41,946 nucleotides of DNA, from the NCBI GenBank assembly GCA_964563155.1, contig CAZLVL010000018.1, positions 1-41,946 on the forward strand, in the 5' to 3' direction. The notes beneath the pieces are model-generated. The model searched no databases. It worked only from the letters and a program-made list of their open reading frames with translations, and was not told the origin of the DNA. Position numbers and translations under genes: made by a program. Positions 39,955-41,946 of the stretch are shown here, piece after piece; position 1 is the first letter of the stretch; every line of letters begins with the position of its first letter. Source of the stretch: DUPQ01 sp964563155 (lineage in GTDB: Bacteria; Bacillota; Clostridia; DUPQ01).

Positions 39955-41142
39955 ATGGACTATAAATATGCAGAAAAAACCTTACTAATAAAGCCTGGCG
40001 AATATATGCTAAAAGGTGATAACAGAAAAATTTTTGAAAAAAGATTAGTAAATAATATAAAAAGTATTTTAAATAAAGTTGCTAATTATGAGTTTGATAA
40101 AGAATCTGGAAGACTATATATACATATCATTGAAAGCAAATACAGTGAACAAGAGATAGCCCTTATGCTATCTAAGGTTTTTGGAATTGTAGCTGTTTCC
40201 ATAGCCTATAAATTACCCCAAGATATGGATACCTTAACTGAATTCATATCTATTTATGCTAAAAGCCTCTTTAAGGAAAAGGCTTTTCAATCTTTTAGAG
40301 TAAGTACTAAAAGAGCAGATAAAAACTTTGAGCTACAATCACCAGAAGTGTCAAGAATTTGTGGTGGTAAGATACTTGAAGCCCTAGATAGTCTTAGAGT
40401 TGACCTATTTGAGCCAGAAAAGGTCTTTAACATAGAGATAAGGCCAAGTCATATCTATGTGTATGCTAAAGAAATTAGAGCTCATGGAGGCCTTCCTGTT
40501 GGCAGTGCGGGCAGGGGAATACTAATGCTTTCTGGTGGAATAGACAGTCCTGTTGCAGGATATATGATGGCAAAAAGAGGAATAGAACTCGAAGCTGTTT
40601 ACTTTCACAGTGAGCCTTATACATCTGAAAAAGCTAAAGAAAAAGTCATTGATTTAGCAAAAATTATTAAACCCTATACCCTAATAAACAGAATTCATGT
40701 GGTTAATTTTACCAATGCACAGATGGAGATTTATAAAAAGTGTCCTCATAATGAACTTACCATTATTATGAGAAGGGTAATGTATTTTATCATCAATGAA
40801 ATTGGTAAAAGAACATATGCACAAGCTGTAGTTACAGGTGAATCTCTGGGCCAAGTAGCCAGCCAAACCATTGAAAGCCTTTATGTTACAGATAGTGCAT
40901 CAGACTTTTTAGTCTTAAGGCCCTTAATAGGGATGGATAAGAATGAAATAGTTAATATTTCTCGGCTAATTGAGACCTATGAGACTTCAATTTTGCCTTA
41001 CCAGGATTGTTGCACAATATTTGTTGCAAAACATCCTAAAACAAAACCTCGTTTACATTTGATTGAAGCTTCTGAACAAGCTTTAGATATAGAAAGTATA
41101 GTAGAAGAATGTATGGAAAACATTGAGGTCATTGAGATATGA
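39955..41142 (+). CDS. thiI: tRNA 4-thiouridine synthetase ThiI (no rhodanese domain)
   Basis: Activates U8 of tRNA with ATP for thiolation and can also serve thiazole synthesis. The 395-residue protein has the ferredoxin-like and THUMP domains (to about residue 165), the PP-loop motif LSGGIDSPVAGYMM (about 191-204), GESLGQVASQT and the catalytic cysteine region DCCTIF. The E. coli rhodanese extension is absent, as in Gram-positives, so persulfide must come straight from the desulfurase encoded just upstream. AAGGAG lies in the end of that gene; the ATGA overlap couples it to lepB. Confidence 0.96.
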   Translation: MDYKYAEKTLLIKPGEYMLKGDNRKIFEKRLVNNIKSILNKVANYEFDKESGRLYIHIIESKYSEQEIALMLSKVFGIVAVSIAYKLPQDMDTLTEFISIYAKSLFKEKAFQSFRVSTKRADKNFELQSPEVSRICGGKILEALDSLRVDLFEPEKVFNIEIRPSHIYVYAKEIRAHGGLPVGSAGRGILMLSGGIDSPVAGYMMAKRGIELEAVYFHSEPYTSEKAKEKVIDLAKIIKPYTLINRIHVVNFTNAQMEIYKKCPHNELTIIMRRVMYFIINEIGKRTYAQAVVTGESLGQVASQTIESLYVTDSASDFLVLRPLIGMDKNEIVNISRLIETYETSILPYQDCCTIFVAKHPKTKPRLHLIEASEQALDIESIVEECMENIEVIEI

Positions 41143-41840
41143 GTGATTTTGAAAACCTTGAAAACCAAAAAGATTTTAGTGAATTTGTAAAAAATGATGA
41201 TTATATTTTAGAGTCATTAGCTTGCAAAACCAATAATAAAGATAAAATGCGCCTTTATTACTTAAAAGAACTAGGTCTTTGGGTTAGAGCAATCTTGTTA
41301 GTAATCCTTGCTGTGATATTAATAAGGGGCTTTATAGGGGAGCCAGTGGAGGTTTTAGGCACATCCATGCTAAATACCTTAGAAACTGGAGATATTCTCA
41401 TAATGAATAAAATAGGACCATTAATTAAAAAACCAGCTCATGGAGATATCATTGTAATTGAAATAGAGCCAGTTCATTTTAAACACTTTACATTTCTAAA
41501 TGATATAGTCTGGTTTAGAAGAATTTTTCCAGCTAAAACAAGAGAAGACTATATTAAAAGAATTGTTGCAGTTGAATTTGACACTGTAGATATGATAGAT
41601 GGATATCTTTATGTAAATGATAAACTAATAGATGAACCTTATATCCGACAAGATGGTGTCACCTATGAAAGAAACATAAAAATGCCTTATGAAGTACCAG
41701 CAGGCCATGTATTTGTCTTAGGAGATAACAGAGCTTCTAGTAGGGATAGTAGAAGTATTGGAGCCATTAGTTATGAAGAGATAATTGGTAAAGTAATCTT
41801 CAGAGTGCTACCTCTTAGAAAGATGGGACCTACTAGTTAA
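41139..41840 (+). CDS. lepB: Type I signal peptidase
   Basis: Cleaves signal peptides from secreted proteins at the outer membrane face. The 233-residue protein has an acidic cytosolic N-terminus (about 47 residues), one transmembrane helix (WVRAILLVILAVILIRGFI), the catalytic serine in GTSMLNTLETGD (Ser76), the general-base lysine in DYIKRIVAVE (Lys140) and the box E segment LGDNRASSRDSRSIG. A single anchor fits Gram-positive SipS-type enzymes. Its ATG overlaps the thiI stop by 4 bases. The remaining 105 bases of the window hold no gene. Confidence 0.96.
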   Translation: MSDFENLENQKDFSEFVKNDDYILESLACKTNNKDKMRLYYLKELGLWVRAILLVILAVILIRGFIGEPVEVLGTSMLNTLETGDILIMNKIGPLIKKPAHGDIIVIEIEPVHFKHFTFLNDIVWFRRIFPAKTREDYIKRIVAVEFDTVDMIDGYLYVNDKLIDEPYIRQDGVTYERNIKMPYEVPAGHVFVLGDNRASSRDSRSIGAISYEEIIGKVIFRVLPLRKMGPTS

Positions 41841-41946
41841 AGTTTTAAATCTACCTATTTAGAGCTTCCAAAAATTTTAAAAGATGGTTAATTTTTTTTT
41901 GAGTTTCCGCAAAACGCAATAATCATGTAGAAAAATACATTATGCT

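Overview
The window is AT-rich, densely packed chromosomal DNA. The most likely source is a strictly anaerobic, low-GC Gram-positive bacterium of the Clostridia/Tissierellia type. Supporting signs are a trimeric-type [FeFe]-hydrogenase, the dprA-topA-trmFO, ylxM-ffh-rpsP-khpA-rimM-trmD and nadK-argR-recN gene orders, AAGGAGG-type ribosome binding sites, strong AT codon bias, and folate-dependent TrmFO instead of TrmA. Genus cannot be called from sequence alone. No phage, insertion sequence, integrated plasmid, CRISPR array or recognisable defence island is present. Most of the window is conserved core genome.

Layout. 1-3420: the 3' part of a NuoF-like hydrogenase subunit, then the catalytic subunit hydA, closed by a terminator. 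3448-8214: a DRTGG-like domain protein, dprA, topA and trmFO. 8282-9538 (minus): a MurT-like Mur ligase. 9747-11110: an ECF sigma factor and its membrane-bound zinc-type anti-sigma factor. 11175-14272: polA and coaE. 14342-15715: an unusual membrane protein with a degenerate PP2C-like cytoplasmic domain and an external LysM domain. 15838-21959: ylxM-ffh-rpsP-khpA-rimM-trmD-glyA-rarA plus a small membrane protein. 22133-25283: cysteine desulfurase, IscU-type scaffold and an M18 aminopeptidase. 25422-29010 (minus): gltX, a Xer-type recombinase and an LCP wall-polymer transferase. 29177-31260: a RACo-like [2Fe-2S]/ASKHA protein with 5-formyl-THF cyclo-ligase. 31277-33551 (minus): a phosphohexomutase and a polytopic membrane protein. 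33809-36796: nadK-argR-recN. 36836-36989: tRNA-Gly and tRNA-Arg. 37142-41840: a beta-CASP metallo-beta-lactamase nuclease, a second cysteine desulfurase, thiI and signal peptidase I. The last ~105 bases hold nothing I can identify. Apart from the 36797-37141 gap with the tRNAs, no gene-free stretch exceeds 300 bases.

How the genes work together. The hydrogenase subunits would re-oxidise NADH and ferredoxin during fermentation. nifS/iscU and the second desulfurase/thiI are two separate sulfur-relay pairs, one for Fe-S assembly and one for tRNA thiolation (and perhaps thiamine). The SRP gene ffh, signal peptidase, LCP protein, MurT-like ligase and the LysM protein all concern the envelope. Several start codons were moved downstream from the longest open frame because promoters or Shine-Dalgarno sequences decide the start (sigma factor, LysM protein, ylxM, glyA, the Xer recombinase, the phosphohexomutase, nadK).

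The most interesting observations are these. Several genes (polA, the MurT-like gene, the polytopic membrane protein, perhaps dprA) have a -10 hexamer exactly six bases before the ATG and no Shine-Dalgarno sequence, which predicts leaderless mRNAs. The MurT-like protein lacks the zinc-ribbon cysteines and an adjacent gatD. The PP2C-like/LysM protein looks like a catalytically dead wall sensor. A terminator hairpin carries the -35 box of the ffh operon promoter.
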